Both the position numbers and the translations under genes were made by a program. DNA of 64,000 nt from Acaryochloris sp. CCMEE 5410 (GTDB lineage Bacteria > Cyanobacteriota > Cyanobacteriia > Thermosynechococcales > Thermosynechococcaceae), in the NCBI RefSeq assembly GCF_000238775.2, contig NZ_AFEJ02000001.1, positions 2,790,001 through 2,854,000 on the forward strand, written 5' to 3'. Position 1 is the stretch's first letter; every line of letters begins with the position of its first letter. Positions 17,395-26,319 of this stretch are shown here, piece by piece. Under the pieces are notes generated by a model. It saw only the letters and a program-made list of their open reading frames with translations, ran no database searches and had not been told where the DNA came from.

Positions 17395-18883
17395 CGGAAG
17401 GCTCATCCGTTTGGGGAACCCATACAGAGACAGAGCCAGCCTTACAGACAAATTCAGCCCAACCCTCAGCATTGGTCGTGATCGGCTCGGAGATATGTTC
17501 TGTCACATCCCGATAGGTTTGGTGGGGGTGTCCCATTTCCATCCATTTGCAGCCCTGATCACCATTGCTAAGGATGACGGCCATTCCCCCTGGATGCTCA
17601 TCCGTGCCTAAGCGAGTCCAGCCCACACAGTTGGCATGATCAAAATAGTCATACTGATCGCCATAGGCATAGGTCCGTCGAGCACCTAGGAACTTATCGA
17701 TTAACCATTGATGACTGTCCAACCAAATTTCATACTCATTACCATCACGGCCTTTGTCCTTGTAGTGAGCCCCATAATAGTCCGCATAGAAAATACAGGG
17801 ATATCCATCTCGACGTAACAAAATCAAGGCATAGGCCAAGGGCTTAAACCAAGACTCCACCACAGACTCTAACGCCTGCAAGGGCTGAGAATCATGATTT
17901 TCAACCAGAGTGACGGCTAAGGCAGGCTGCTCTTTCACCAACGTGTCATCAAAAATTTGGCGGAGGTCAAAGTCACACCCTTGCGTACTTGCCACCGTAA
18001 AGTTGTAGTGCAACGGGGCATCAAACAGCATGACGTCGCCCCCGGTGATTTTGACAAAATGGTGCAGGGCTTCAATTTCGTCGGACCAATATTCCCCTAC
18101 TGCAAACAGCCGCTTCGGGGAGTGCTGTCGACAATGGTTCAGCCACTCGGGGAAAAAATCTGCTTTGACATGCTTGACGGCATCAAAACGGAACCCATCG
18201 ATGTGGGTCGTGTTAATCACCCATTCTCCCCAACGTTTGAGTTCATCCCTGACTTCAGGATGTTCCATATCCAGGTCACACCCCATCAGGTAATCAAAGA
18301 CTCCCTTTTCTAAGTCAACGTTGTCATCAAATTTTTTGTCTTTAAACAAATAGACTGCTTGCTGGCCATCGTTGTAGGCGTTATAGTCCACGGCATCAAA
18401 GTGCCACCAGTGCCACTCTAGGTCTGAATACTTGCCCTGACGACCTGGAAACGTGAAATGGGTCCAGACTTTGACGGTTTGAGTGTCACCAATCGGCTGG
18501 TGACGATTATTAGGATTCATGGGTCGCGCTTGGGCCTCTTCTTCGGCATCCGCACCCATCTTGTGATTAAGCACGACATCAGCATAGACATGAATGCCAG
18601 ATGCCTGAGCCTCCTCAATCGCTGAGATATATTCATCTTTAGTGCCATATTTGGTGCGAATAGACCCTTTTTGGTCGAATTCACCCAAGTCATACATGTC
18701 ATAAACACCATAGCCCACGTCATATCCTCCTGCTAGACCTTTATAGGCAGGCGGTAGCCACACAGCGGTGATACCCACATTCGCTAGATCGGCAGCTTTT
18801 TTCTTCAGTTCACTCCACAAACTGCCATCAGCGGCGTTGTACCAATGAAAGAACTGCATCATTACGCCGTTGGGTTCAGACAT
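17387..18883 (-). CDS. Cytoplasmic alpha-amylase (GH13)
   Basis: A 498-residue GH13 enzyme without a signal peptide. The four conserved regions are present: DVVLNH, GFRFDAVKH (nucleophile Asp), AVGEYW (acid/base Glu) and VENHDS (transition-state Asp). The start MSEPNGVMMQFFHWY and the region PPAYKGLAGGYDVGYGVYDMYDLGEFDQKG resemble the cytoplasmic AmyA subfamily. It would hydrolyse alpha-1,4-glucans, probably glycogen-derived maltodextrins, complementing GlgC. It converges on dnaX with an 8-base overlap. Confidence 0.93.
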   Translation of the reverse strand: MSEPNGVMMQFFHWYNAADGSLWSELKKKAADLANVGITAVWLPPAYKGLAGGYDVGYGVYDMYDLGEFDQKGSIRTKYGTKDEYISAIEEAQASGIHVYADVVLNHKMGADAEEEAQARPMNPNNRHQPIGDTQTVKVWTHFTFPGRQGKYSDLEWHWWHFDAVDYNAYNDGQQAVYLFKDKKFDDNVDLEKGVFDYLMGCDLDMEHPEVRDELKRWGEWVINTTHIDGFRFDAVKHVKADFFPEWLNHCRQHSPKRLFAVGEYWSDEIEALHHFVKITGGDVMLFDAPLHYNFTVASTQGCDFDLRQIFDDTLVKEQPALAVTLVENHDSQPLQALESVVESWFKPLAYALILLRRDGYPCIFYADYYGAHYKDKGRDGNEYEIWLDSHQWLIDKFLGARRTYAYGDQYDYFDHANCVGWTRLGTDEHPGGMAVILSNGDQGCKWMEMGHPHQTYRDVTEHISEPITTNAEGWAEFVCKAGSVSVWVPQTDEPSVI

Positions 18884-19092
18884 ACATGACCTCTACTTGG
18901 AAAGATAGGGATTTCAATTTTATTCGTTAGGGATAAATTGGTCGAATTTTTTGGATTAAGGCTATATAGATTCGCCCTTAAAACATCCTTATCCAGGTAT
19001 GGATGCCCCACTAATGGGCCTGTGCTCAATTGAGCAGATTCTCGTCAAAACTTGATGCAATATATCTTGAACCAAGGCCGATTCGTTGTGTT

Positions 19093-20478
19093 CTATTGAC
19101 GATAAGCAATATATTTTAAACCCGTTTGCAGAGGATTACCGTTCTCAAGAATCGTGATTTCAGCGGTATTATCATTAATCCATCTCACAGCGCTTCGGGT
19201 GGTCGGTAAGGTGGAAGATTGCTCCAGCAAAATGCCATCGGCGTACTCCCAGGTACCAGTATGTTCTTGGGAAAAGCCATTGGTAAAGGTGATGCGGTTA
19301 CGCCAAGTCCCATCCTGTTTATAGTGAGTGGTGCCTGTAAAAGGTGGCACAACATTCAGTAATTCAGCTTTCCAGGTACCCACAACAGCAGAAGAAGTTT
19401 GCTCAGACCGATCTGAGGCCGATGGCGTGGTGGGTTCAGGCTCTTCATCCAGACTGGGACTAGCCCCGCCGACAGGGACTGGCGCATTGGGCTGACCGGG
19501 CCGAAATAACAACAAACCGCCGATGCCGACTAGTGCGATCGCACCCACAAATCCCTTCCATCCTCTTAGAAAAGGCGGTATGCTCACGGCTTCCCGGTCT
19601 TGAGGCTGCTGAATGGTGGGTGTTTGAGAACGAGAGGCTTTCTGCGTAGGAGCAACTGTAGCGGAATCCCTCTGCAGAGCAGCTAACATTTCCTGAGCTG
19701 AAGAGAATCGCTCTCGCGGATGATAACGTGTGGCTCGGTCGAGGACATCTGCTAGGACACCATCAAGTCCAGAAGCATGTTGACGCCAGAGCAGCTCTCC
19801 CGTGCAAGGATCGCTACCCAAGTGTGTGGGCAATCTCCCCGTCAACAGAACCATCATTGATAGCCCAAGGCTATACAAATCACTGGAGAAAACGGGTCGC
19901 CCTGCTGCTTGTTCAGCAGGCATATAGCCCGGCGTGCCAATTACAATCGAGGACGTGGTTTGTCCTTGAGCGTTGATCTGAGTCCCCATCACTTCTTTGA
20001 CCGCCCCAAAGTCAATCAAGACAGGCTTGCCATCCCGATGTCGCCAGATGATGTTATCGGGCTTCAAATCTCGATGAATGATGCCTTGGCTATGGATGTA
20101 TTCCAGCACTGGCAGAGTCTGCTGCAGAATGTCCATAATCACACTGGCATTCACGGGTTGCTGCCATTGGGCTAACGTGTGGCCATTCACCCATTCTTGG
20201 GCGAGGTAAAAGTACCCGCCATCTTGGAAATAACTATAGAGTTCAGGAATTTGGGGATTTTCATCACCTAGTTTTTCTAAGCAAGCAGCTTCTTGGCGGA
20301 ATCGGTCTTGAACGATTTGATAAACCTGAGGATCTTGGGTGACGGGTTTGAGTTGTTTAATCACGCAGCGTCGGCGAGAAGGACGATGGGTATCTTCTGC
20401 CAAATAGGTAATGCCAAACCCTCCCTCTTCCAATGGCTTAATGATTTGGTATTGATCTTTAATCAACGTCATATCCAT
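19093..20478 (-). CDS. Membrane Ser/Thr protein kinase
   Basis: A 461-residue Hanks-type kinase. The kinase domain (about 10-270) has LEEGGFGITYLAED, Lys41 (CVIKQL), HRDLKPDN with catalytic Asp137, DFG at 156-158 and GTPGYMPAEQ. After a polar linker a single transmembrane helix spans 309-325, and the remaining 130 residues (VVGTWKAELLNVVPPFTG, TWEYADG) form a strand-rich extracytoplasmic domain resembling lipocalin-like META-type sensors. It probably couples an external signal to cytoplasmic phosphorylation. AAGGTG precedes the ATG by 7-12 bases. Targets unknown. Confidence 0.92.
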   Translation of the reverse strand: MDMTLIKDQYQIIKPLEEGGFGITYLAEDTHRPSRRRCVIKQLKPVTQDPQVYQIVQDRFRQEAACLEKLGDENPQIPELYSYFQDGGYFYLAQEWVNGHTLAQWQQPVNASVIMDILQQTLPVLEYIHSQGIIHRDLKPDNIIWRHRDGKPVLIDFGAVKEVMGTQINAQGQTTSSIVIGTPGYMPAEQAAGRPVFSSDLYSLGLSMMVLLTGRLPTHLGSDPCTGELLWRQHASGLDGVLADVLDRATRYHPRERFSSAQEMLAALQRDSATVAPTQKASRSQTPTIQQPQDREAVSIPPFLRGWKGFVGAIALVGIGGLLLFRPGQPNAPVPVGGASPSLDEEPEPTTPSASDRSEQTSSAVVGTWKAELLNVVPPFTGTTHYKQDGTWRNRITFTNGFSQEHTGTWEYADGILLEQSSTLPTTRSAVRWINDNTAEITILENGNPLQTGLKYIAYRQ

Positions 20479-20586
20479 AACTTCACCTTGGACAGCGACA
20501 GAAAGCTGTTGATCGTGGGTATAGCGTCATACCCTACTCCCAGATATTAGCAAAGCTCAAAAATCCAGATCATGGCGAACAAAGCA

Positions 20587-20622
20587 TCAAAAAACCACCA
20601 AAAGCATCAACTTTTGGTGGTT
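20587..20622 (-). terminator. Strong terminator of acsF
   Basis: On the minus strand AACCACCAAAAG and CTTTTGGTGGTT make a perfect 12-bp stem with a 6-base loop, followed by TTTT. It starts 26 bases after the acsF stop. Confidence 0.92.
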
Positions 20623-20647
20623 AGTAAGGTTAGGTTATTGATTGAAG

Positions 20648-21724
20648 CTAACGGACGGTCCCTTCTAGCTGCTCCGTAGGAATGGGCTTCATTAAATATA
20701 AGCGCAAGAAGTTAAAGCCATTGGAAAGGAAGATAGGTAGCTTCCGGATCGTTTTGATGAACTCAGGTTGCTCAGCTGCATCAATGGCACGTAGCTTCAC
20801 ACAATTGTCTACACACTCTTCCAAGTGGCCGTAGAAGCTAGGATGCTCTACGTTCAAGACCAACGGAAAGACACGACCCGCACTGTCATTGGTTTTCTTA
20901 ATCACGTGCTTGTCATACTCACGGGCATCTAGACCAATGGTGGCGTAGAAACCAGAACGCTGCAAGTCATTGAGATACATGGTGACGAAGACAGATAGCA
21001 AGAAGAACCTTGCCCAGAGCCTGGCTTTCCAATCGTTGAGCAGTTGAGGCTGAGACCGCATCAAGGCATCAAAGAAATCACCATGACGGTTCTCGTCTTG
21101 GCACCAATTCTCGAAAAATTCAAAAATGGGATAGACACAATCGTCTGGATTCGCAGCTAAGTGACGATAGATAGTGATATAGCGCCAGTAACCAATCTTT
21201 TCAGAGAGGTAGGTAGCATAAAAGATAAATTTAGGCTTGAAGAAGGTATAGCTGCGGTTCTTAGTCAAAAAGCCCAAGTCTAAGGACAGTTTGAAGTCCG
21301 TCATGGCTTTGTTGAGGAAGCCAGCGTGACGAGCTTCATCCCGAGACATCAGGTTAAACCCTTCAGCCAACAGAGGGTTAATGGTCTTGAGACGACGACC
21401 TAATTCTTTGTAGAGGAGGAAGCCAGAGAACTCTGCAGTACAAGACCGCTCTAGAAACTCGATAAACAAGCGCCGAGTTTCACCATCAATGTGATCCCAA
21501 GACTTATCGAAGCGCTCATCACGGGTAAAGTGCTTTTGATTATAGTCAGCCTTGAACTCGGCAATGATGGCTCGAATCTCATCTTCATTGACGCTGAGAT
21601 CCATCTTGGCCATCTCGTCAAAATCAGTGGTGTAGAAACGAGGGGTAAGAACCGTTTCTTTTGCGGGAACTTTAATCCCGTCACGCAGTTCTTGGGGTTC
21701 TGGCTTTTTGAGGGTATCTACCAT
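20648..21724 (-). CDS. acsF: Mg-protoporphyrin IX monomethyl ester oxidative cyclase
   Basis: A 358-residue diiron protein of the AcsF/ChlA family. It makes the isocyclic ring of chlorophyll using oxygen, with Mg-protoporphyrin monomethyl ester as substrate. Diiron ligand motifs are [20 protein letters not shown] with [13 protein letters not shown], and [14 protein letters not shown]. The family N-terminus [18 protein letters not shown] follows the ATG at 21724; an in-frame extension to 21766 is less likely. It has a strong terminator and stands alone. The divergent neighbour is bioF. Many cyanobacteria carry two paralogues for high and low oxygen; this window cannot say which this is. Confidence 0.95.
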   Translation of the reverse strand: MVDTLKKPEPQELRDGIKVPAKETVLTPRFYTTDFDEMAKMDLSVNEDEIRAIIAEFKADYNQKHFTRDERFDKSWDHIDGETRRLFIEFLERSCTAEFSGFLLYKELGRRLKTINPLLAEGFNLMSRDEARHAGFLNKAMTDFKLSLDLGFLTKNRSYTFFKPKFIFYATYLSEKIGYWRYITIYRHLAANPDDCVYPIFEFFENWCQDENRHGDFFDALMRSQPQLLNDWKARLWARFFLLSVFVTMYLNDLQRSGFYATIGLDAREYDKHVIKKTNDSAGRVFPLVLNVEHPSFYGHLEECVDNCVKLRAIDAAEQPEFIKTIRKLPIFLSNGFNFLRLYLMKPIPTEQLEGTVR

Positions 21725-21910
21725 GGGTGCCTCAATGACTATAATTTGAACAAATTTATCCCACAACAGAAGGGGGGAAACCCTTTGAGCAACAAAGCTG
21801 CAATTGTTAAGAAACCACTATCCTAGCAGTTATTACTTTCAACTTAAATGCTAGCTCTGTAAGCAATATTACCTGAATGCCCGGTTGATGCAGGGCACTA
21901 AGCCACCAAG

Positions 21911-21942
21911 CGTTACATTTCGCAAAGAGACTCGTTACATTT
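21911..21942. promoter_or_regulatory. Direct repeat upstream of bioF
   Basis: CGTTACATTT occurs twice (21911-21920 and 21933-21942), 22 bases apart start to start, two helical turns. It lies 60-90 bases upstream of bioF and about 190 bases upstream of acsF. It could be a regulator-binding site; no known motif matches clearly. Confidence 0.35.
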
Positions 21943-22002
21943 TGAAAAATATTATGAAGGATTGCTCCGAGTGTTGAACAACCTGCTGCAAGAGGGGCTG
22001 TA

Positions 22003-23184
22003 ATGGCTGCGTATGCTTGGATTGAGTCAGCGTTAGCCACGGTTCACAAAGCGAATTGGTATCGCTCGGTCAAAACTATGAGCAGCCCAGGACCAACGGC
22101 TGTACTCAACGGGAAAACGGTGATCAATTTTGCCAGTAATGATTATCTCGGTTTAGCCGGGGATTCAAGGCTAGCTGAAGCTGCGATCGCAGCCATTCAT
22201 ACCTATGGAACGGGTAGTACTGGATCGCGGTTACTCAGCGGTCATCGACTGATCCATGAGCAGTTGGAAGGTGCGATCTCATCCTGGAAACAGACGGAAG
22301 CTGCCATTGTCTATAGCTCTGGCTACCTCGCCAATATCGGTACGATTACGGCCTTAGTCAATAAACGCGACTTGATTCTGGCGGATGCCTACAACCATGC
22401 CAGCCTCAAAAATGGGGCGCGGTTGAGTGGAGCCACCCTCCATGAATTTGGCCATGCCCATGTCACAGAGTTGCAAACCCTTTTAGAAACCCATCGTGCC
22501 TACCATCGCCGCTGCCTTTTGGTCACCGATAGCGTCTTTAGTATGGATGGCGATTTATGCCCACTGCCGGAACTGATTGATCTAGCTGAACAGTATGACT
22601 GTATGCTCCTAATTGATGAAGCCCACGGTACTGGCGTTTTAGGGGCAACGGGGGCAGGCTGTGTAGAACATTTTGGCTGTCGCGATGCGGAGCTGATTCA
22701 GATGGGGACCCTCAGTAAAGCTCTTGGGAGTTTAGGGGGCTATGTGGCGGGTTCAGCCAATCTGATTGATTACTTGCGTAATCGCTCTTCGAGCTGGATT
22801 TATACCACGGGACTATCCCCTGCGGATACGGCGGCGGCGCTAGCGGCAGTGGAGATTATTCGAGAGGGGAGTGAGTTGCGATCGCAACTTTGGCAACGGG
22901 TCACTCAACTCAAGCAAGCTTTAACCAGCCAGCTGGCCTCTGAAAACGACCATCAAACCATGCAGCTCTTACCCTCTGAGTCACCGATTTTCTGTGTGCA
23001 AATGCTCACCCCCGCAGCCGTTTTGACGGCCAGCCAGCAACTCCTTGACCAAGGGATTTTTGCCCCAGCCATCCGCCCACCCACTGTTCCTACTAGCCGA
23101 ATTCGGATATCTATGATGGCCACTCATCAGCCTGAGCACGTTGATCAGCTTATTGCTGCCTTTAGTGTAATGGCCCACCAGTAA
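22003..23184 (+). CDS. bioF: 8-amino-7-oxononanoate synthase
   Basis: A 393-residue alpha-oxoamine synthase. Signatures: [15 protein letters not shown] (43-57), [12 protein letters not shown] (69-80), H-stacking His131-region [22 protein letters not shown] (Asp205 and His208) and the PLP lysine Lys239 in [12 protein letters not shown]. It condenses pimeloyl-ACP or -CoA with alanine in biotin synthesis. AGAGGGG sits 6-12 bases before the ATG. Related enzymes (Kbl, serine palmitoyltransferase, HemA) share the fold; the N-terminal pattern and size fit BioF best. Other bio genes are not in the window. Confidence 0.9.
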   Translation: MAAYAWIESALATVHKANWYRSVKTMSSPGPTAVLNGKTVINFASNDYLGLAGDSRLAEAAIAAIHTYGTGSTGSRLLSGHRLIHEQLEGAISSWKQTEAAIVYSSGYLANIGTITALVNKRDLILADAYNHASLKNGARLSGATLHEFGHAHVTELQTLLETHRAYHRRCLLVTDSVFSMDGDLCPLPELIDLAEQYDCMLLIDEAHGTGVLGATGAGCVEHFGCRDAELIQMGTLSKALGSLGGYVAGSANLIDYLRNRSSSWIYTTGLSPADTAAALAAVEIIREGSELRSQLWQRVTQLKQALTSQLASENDHQTMQLLPSESPIFCVQMLTPAAVLTASQQLLDQGIFAPAIRPPTVPTSRIRISMMATHQPEHVDQLIAAFSVMAHQ

Positions 23185-23198
23185 TAGAGCGGACCTTT

Positions 23199-23369
23199 TT
23201 ATGGAATGTGTTGTCCCTCTTGCTCAAGTTGAGCCAGTAAGGTCTGTACAGATAAGACTGGCAAGGGTGAACTTAAAAAGCCAGTGGTATCGCGGGTAAC
23301 GATGGCATTTAAACCTTAGGAAACCGCACTAAAGATCTGAACCGCATCTTCAAAGTCAGCTAAATTTGA
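23199..23369 (-). pseudogene. PIN-domain toxin remnant with in-frame stop
   Basis: The minus strand reads NLADFEDAVQIFSAVS, then TAA, then GLNAIVTRDTTGFLSSPLPV and LSVQTLLAQLEQEGQHIP before a stop. DFEDAVQ and AIVTRDTTGF are the third and fourth acidic motifs of VapC-like PIN ribonucleases. Only the C-terminal half is present and a stop interrupts it, so this is a dead fragment. Its upstream end runs into the GNAT gene in another frame. Confidence 0.75.
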
Positions 23370-23380
23370 GAAAAAACGTT

Positions 23381-23833
23381 CTAAGGACGTTTTTTGATAA
23401 ATTTCATCTCTCCTTTGAAGTCTCCATTTGACTCAACGCCAACTGGAATCCAATTGAGATGTAGATAGAAACCATAGGCTCTGAAGCTAGGGTTATTGCC
23501 TGTAACTAACCAAATCTCGTCAATCTCCTTTGACCAGAACCAAGTTTCAGTAACTTGCATGAGAGCACGTCCCACCCCCTGTCCTTCAAAAGCGGGGAGG
23601 ACAAAAAGGCCAAATATTGTTTTTTCTGTGGCGCTGGCAATGGAGAAGCCAATCGCTTGATCATCAACCTCAGCGATCCATGCACAACAGTCCGCCTCTA
23701 ACATTTTGGTTACTGACTCTGGGGTAATGCCCAGTTCAGCAATCTCTTCTCGGGATTGATAATTTTCGGCAACGCTGGTTCGAATCTCAAACAGAGTTTC
23801 GACATCATCCAATTGAGCAATGCGGATATTCAT
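23381..23833 (-). CDS. GNAT-family N-acetyltransferase
   Basis: A 150-residue GNAT protein. The start MNIRIAQLDDVETLFEIRTSVAENY and the acetyl-CoA loop LFVLPAFEGQGVGRALM (Q-x-x-G-x-G/A) are typical, followed by a strand IDEIWLVTGNNPSFRAYGFY ending the fold. The substrate is not predictable. It looks intact although it sits among decayed genes on the same strand. Confidence 0.85.
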   Translation of the reverse strand: MNIRIAQLDDVETLFEIRTSVAENYQSREEIAELGITPESVTKMLEADCCAWIAEVDDQAIGFSIASATEKTIFGLFVLPAFEGQGVGRALMQVTETWFWSKEIDEIWLVTGNNPSFRAYGFYLHLNWIPVGVESNGDFKGEMKFIKKRP

Positions 23834-23838
23834 GGTGC

Positions 23839-23898
23839 CTATCTTGACTTCGCTTCCGCATATTCTTGTAGAGCTGCTGGGTGGAATTCATATTTCAT
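23839..23898 (-). pseudogene. RelE/ParE toxin N-terminal fragment
   Basis: A 19-codon frame reading MKYEFHPAALQEYAEAKSR and then TAG. This is the usual N-terminus of a RelE/ParE toxin, here cut short. Its ATG overlaps the end of the preceding decayed frame, as in coupled toxin-antitoxin genes. Confidence 0.6.
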
Positions 23899-24317
23899 TA
23901 TCGAATAAACCACGTTTTATGGTGGGTTTATCTTGGACAAAGGTCGTTACCAGTTCAGTTAAGTCTTCGCGACAGATGCGCTCGGCTTCCGGGCTTTTAG
24001 GTTCGGCTAGGCCATTAATTTCGATTTAGATTTGACCGTTTTTGGATTCACGCCTACGTTACATTGCTCTGGATTGTAACCATCCTCCCCATAGTCAAAG
24101 CCTGGCGTGGCTTCATTGGTGGGACGTTTGGGTTTGAACTCAAAGCGCGGGGCCAGCACCTGTTCCATGAGCAAGCTGGCAGCAATGGCTTTGAGGGTAT
24201 CGTTAACGGCCTCAGTAACGGCTGCTTCAGCCGCATTCCCAACGCATTCGATTGGGTGGAGGTGCCATCTTGAGCGTAGGTAACGGATACGGAGGGAACA
24301 GCGATGGATTGACTCAT
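23888..24317 (-). pseudogene. Frameshifted small gene upstream of the RelE fragment
   Basis: Three minus-strand frames link into one plausible protein. It begins MSQSIAVPSVSVTYAQDGTS up to about 24235, shifts to NAAEAAVTEAVNDTLKAIAA and APRFEFKPKRPTNEATPGFDYGED, then shifts again near 24030 to IEINGLAEPKSPEAERICRE and ends TIKRGLFDNEI. Each part reads as good protein while the alternative frames do not. Two indels have broken it. I do not recognise the family. Confidence 0.6.
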
Positions 24318-24368
24318 AGTGCCTGTTTCTTGAATAGCGAGTGGGTTAGGATTTATTGCAAGATGCGG

Positions 24369-24860
24369 CTATTCCCCCGCTAAAGTAAGGGCTTGCTCAA
24401 GTACGGCAGGGCTAATGCGTAACCCTACCTGAACTAGATTTTCTAAGTCTTTCTTGGCTGACGAGATATATCCTGCCTGTTTGGCGAGTACGACTATAGC
24501 CAGTGTGCCTCGAACAGGAACTTGGAGAATTTTGGCGGCTTTGCGTGCGGCTAGGTCATCGATAATTGCTTCATATCCAGGGTTTTGAATAGCCCAAGAG
24601 AGCACCTGGCTTTCTCCCATACCTAAATCCCAACTAGCAACCCTAGGTTCAATGGCTAAATCTGCTCGAATAAATGCCTGCCCCGTTTGCTGGAGCCAAG
24701 CAACAGCACTATCGTTATATCCGCCCAGGCTAATTTCATCGGCAACGCCTTGGGGAATGACCACTTCATCACAGAGTTCCTGCAGCAAAGGGATACGGTC
24801 AATTTTGGTCAGGCTAATAATTGGCGAAGCATTCACCACCCAGCGCTTAACCACGACCAA
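24369..24860 (-). CDS. DUF3368 (PIN-like) toxin
   Basis: A 163-residue DUF3368 protein, a PIN-like nuclease family. Acidic positions: VVNASPIISLTKIDRIPLL (Asn-Ala-Ser in place of the usual first Asp region), MGESQVLSWAI, IIDDLAARKAAK and GTLAIVVLAKQAG. It overlaps the upstream UPF0175 gene by 14 bases, the standard arrangement of this toxin-antitoxin pair. It appears intact, unlike most neighbours. Probable role: RNA cleavage when its antitoxin is depleted. Confidence 0.88.
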   Translation of the reverse strand: MVVVKRWVVNASPIISLTKIDRIPLLQELCDEVVIPQGVADEISLGGYNDSAVAWLQQTGQAFIRADLAIEPRVASWDLGMGESQVLSWAIQNPGYEAIIDDLAARKAAKILQVPVRGTLAIVVLAKQAGYISSAKKDLENLVQVGLRISPAVLEQALTLAGE

Positions 24861-25098
24861 CTTCCTCTGTCAGTTCCTCTGGAGTGGTCTGAAAGGGGGA
24901 GACTTCAAATCGATCAAGGGCTTGCAGAAAGGCTTGACGGCTGACACCTGCGATTTCGGCAGCTTTGGATTGGGAAACCATGCCGACCTCGTACCATTTG
25001 ACGACAGCGGCGATGAGGAGTTCTTGGGCGAATTCGTCTGGACTGCTGCGCAGGGCAGAGAAGGCACTTTCTGGTAAATTGAGTTGAATTTGAATCAT
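24847..25098 (-). CDS. UPF0175-family antitoxin
   Basis: An 83-residue protein of the UPF0175 family: an N-terminal strand (MIQIQLNLPESAF), then helices ELLIAAVVKWYEVGMVSQSKAAEIAGVSRQAFLQAL containing a helix-turn-helix, and an acidic tail TTPEELTEEVG. It pairs with the DUF3368 gene it overlaps. It probably binds the shared promoter and blocks the toxin. Confidence 0.88.
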   Translation of the reverse strand: MIQIQLNLPESAFSALRSSPDEFAQELLIAAVVKWYEVGMVSQSKAAEIAGVSRQAFLQALDRFEVSPFQTTPEELTEEVGRG

Positions 25099-25118
25099 AG
25101 GATTTTGCAGGGTGATGG

Positions 25119-25496
25119 TTAAGCAGTCATTTTTGTGTACAGGTCAAATAGTTTTTCGAGTCGCTCTGTGTCATTCTTGAAACGACGGCCACCGTAGATA
25201 CGTCCGAGTACTTCGTCATTAAACTTAGCCTTGTGCTTGGTGGTCGCTGGGCTTTCTCGCAAAGCCGTCAGCGTGTCAGTGACTTCACCTTCTGTACAAA
25301 CCTTTAGATGGATATTATTACGCTGGAGCAAGCCATCCAGGTCAGACTTGTTGGTGCTACTACGCTTACTTTTGAGTTTCTTGATCGTCGTTGACTTATT
25401 GCCGAAAGCTTCTAGAAACGCAAAAGGAAACACCTCCGGGTCAAAAGGCGCTTCGGCAAGCTCAGAAACGGCTTCTTCGATTTCAACTGCATTTAT
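25119..25496 (-). pseudogene. Internally deleted MmeI-like DNA methyltransferase
   Basis: The first 80 codons match the N-terminus of large class I (MmeI-like, type II R-M) DNA methyltransferases: NAVEIEEAVSELAEAPFDPE, FPFAFLEAFGNKSTTIKKL, LQRNNIHLKVCTEGEV, ALRESPATTKHKAKF. The sequence then jumps to FNDEVLGRIYGGRRFKND and TERLEKLFDLYTKMTA, which resembles the extreme C-terminus of such enzymes. The catalytic core (normally several hundred residues) is gone. The expected ATG before NAVEIEE reads ATA at 25494-25496. A GTG at 25433 leaves a 104-codon frame, but it cannot encode an active enzyme. Confidence 0.7.
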
Positions 25497-25660
25497 ACTC
25501 CGATCACAAATAGCTCAGCGGTAGTTACCTCAAAGGGTGATTATTCCCTGCTAACGCAGAATCCTACCTCGTTTTTCGAGTATGGTAGTTTCCACCATCT
25601 ATATCCTGCTTCTGTCTTACCTAAACTGCTTGTCAAGCAATAAAAAAGTTAACCCACTTT

Positions 25661-26230
25661 TCAAAACTCGACATTTCCGTAAAGTTCAGCTAACGGTATC
25701 TCTGCAGCAACCGATGACAAATGAATATTGCCTTCTGGGCCAGCGTAGTCTGTAAATAGCCACTGATTATTGCTCTGCTTAGTGTAGTGAGAGACTTGGG
25801 GACTGTACTGATCAATCAAAAGGTATTCCTGAAATGTAGGAATTGTTCGATAAGCAGCAAACTTCTCATCTAAGTCATAGCTGCGCGTTGATTTTGACAA
25901 CACCTCAGCGATAAAAAGGGCATTGATGACCGTATCTGCTCGTCCCTCTTGCAATTGCAACGGCTTCGCTGCCACCATCACATCGGGATATGTATAGAGA
26001 TTACAATCAGGAATCCATAACCGCTGATCCGTCACAAACACCCAGTAAGGCTGCCTCCGGAGAGCTAACTTCAACAGCATCAATAAGTTACCGTTAATCT
26101 CGTTGTGGGCAGGCGTGCCACCTGTCATTTCGATGATTTCTCCATTTCGAAACTCATGGCGAAGGTCCGAGTCCAGTTCTGAGACCAGATATTCTTCAGC
26201 AGTATAGGTTTCAGGGGATGAAATCGTCAT
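25661..26230 (-). CDS. Uma2-family (DUF820) putative nuclease
   Basis: A 189-residue Uma2 protein, abundant in cyanobacteria. It shows YTAEEYLVSELDSDLRHEFRNGEIIEM, the PD-(D/E)xK-like core CNLYTYPDVMVA with downstream LFIAEVLSKSTRSYDLDEKFAAY, and YLLIDQYSPQVSHY. The fold is restriction-endonuclease-like but function is unproven. ATG at 26230 gives the usual start (MTISSPETYT) and has GGAAGG upstream; ATG at 26245 is an alternative. Confidence 0.87.
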   Translation of the reverse strand: MTISSPETYTAEEYLVSELDSDLRHEFRNGEIIEMTGGTPAHNEINGNLLMLLKLALRRQPYWVFVTDQRLWIPDCNLYTYPDVMVAAKPLQLQEGRADTVINALFIAEVLSKSTRSYDLDEKFAAYRTIPTFQEYLLIDQYSPQVSHYTKQSNNQWLFTDYAGPEGNIHLSSVAAEIPLAELYGNVEF

Positions 26231-26319
26231 AGCCCAACCTTCCATAGCGTTTACTACGCTTACACAGATATTTCTGTCGCTGATTCAATTTTGCCTCACT
26301 CTACAATGGCCAGACAATT

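Noticed and set aside
23820-24029. 69-codon plus-strand frame
   Set aside because: The minus strand gives coherent RelE-like and other protein segments over the same bases, so the plus frame is a shadow.
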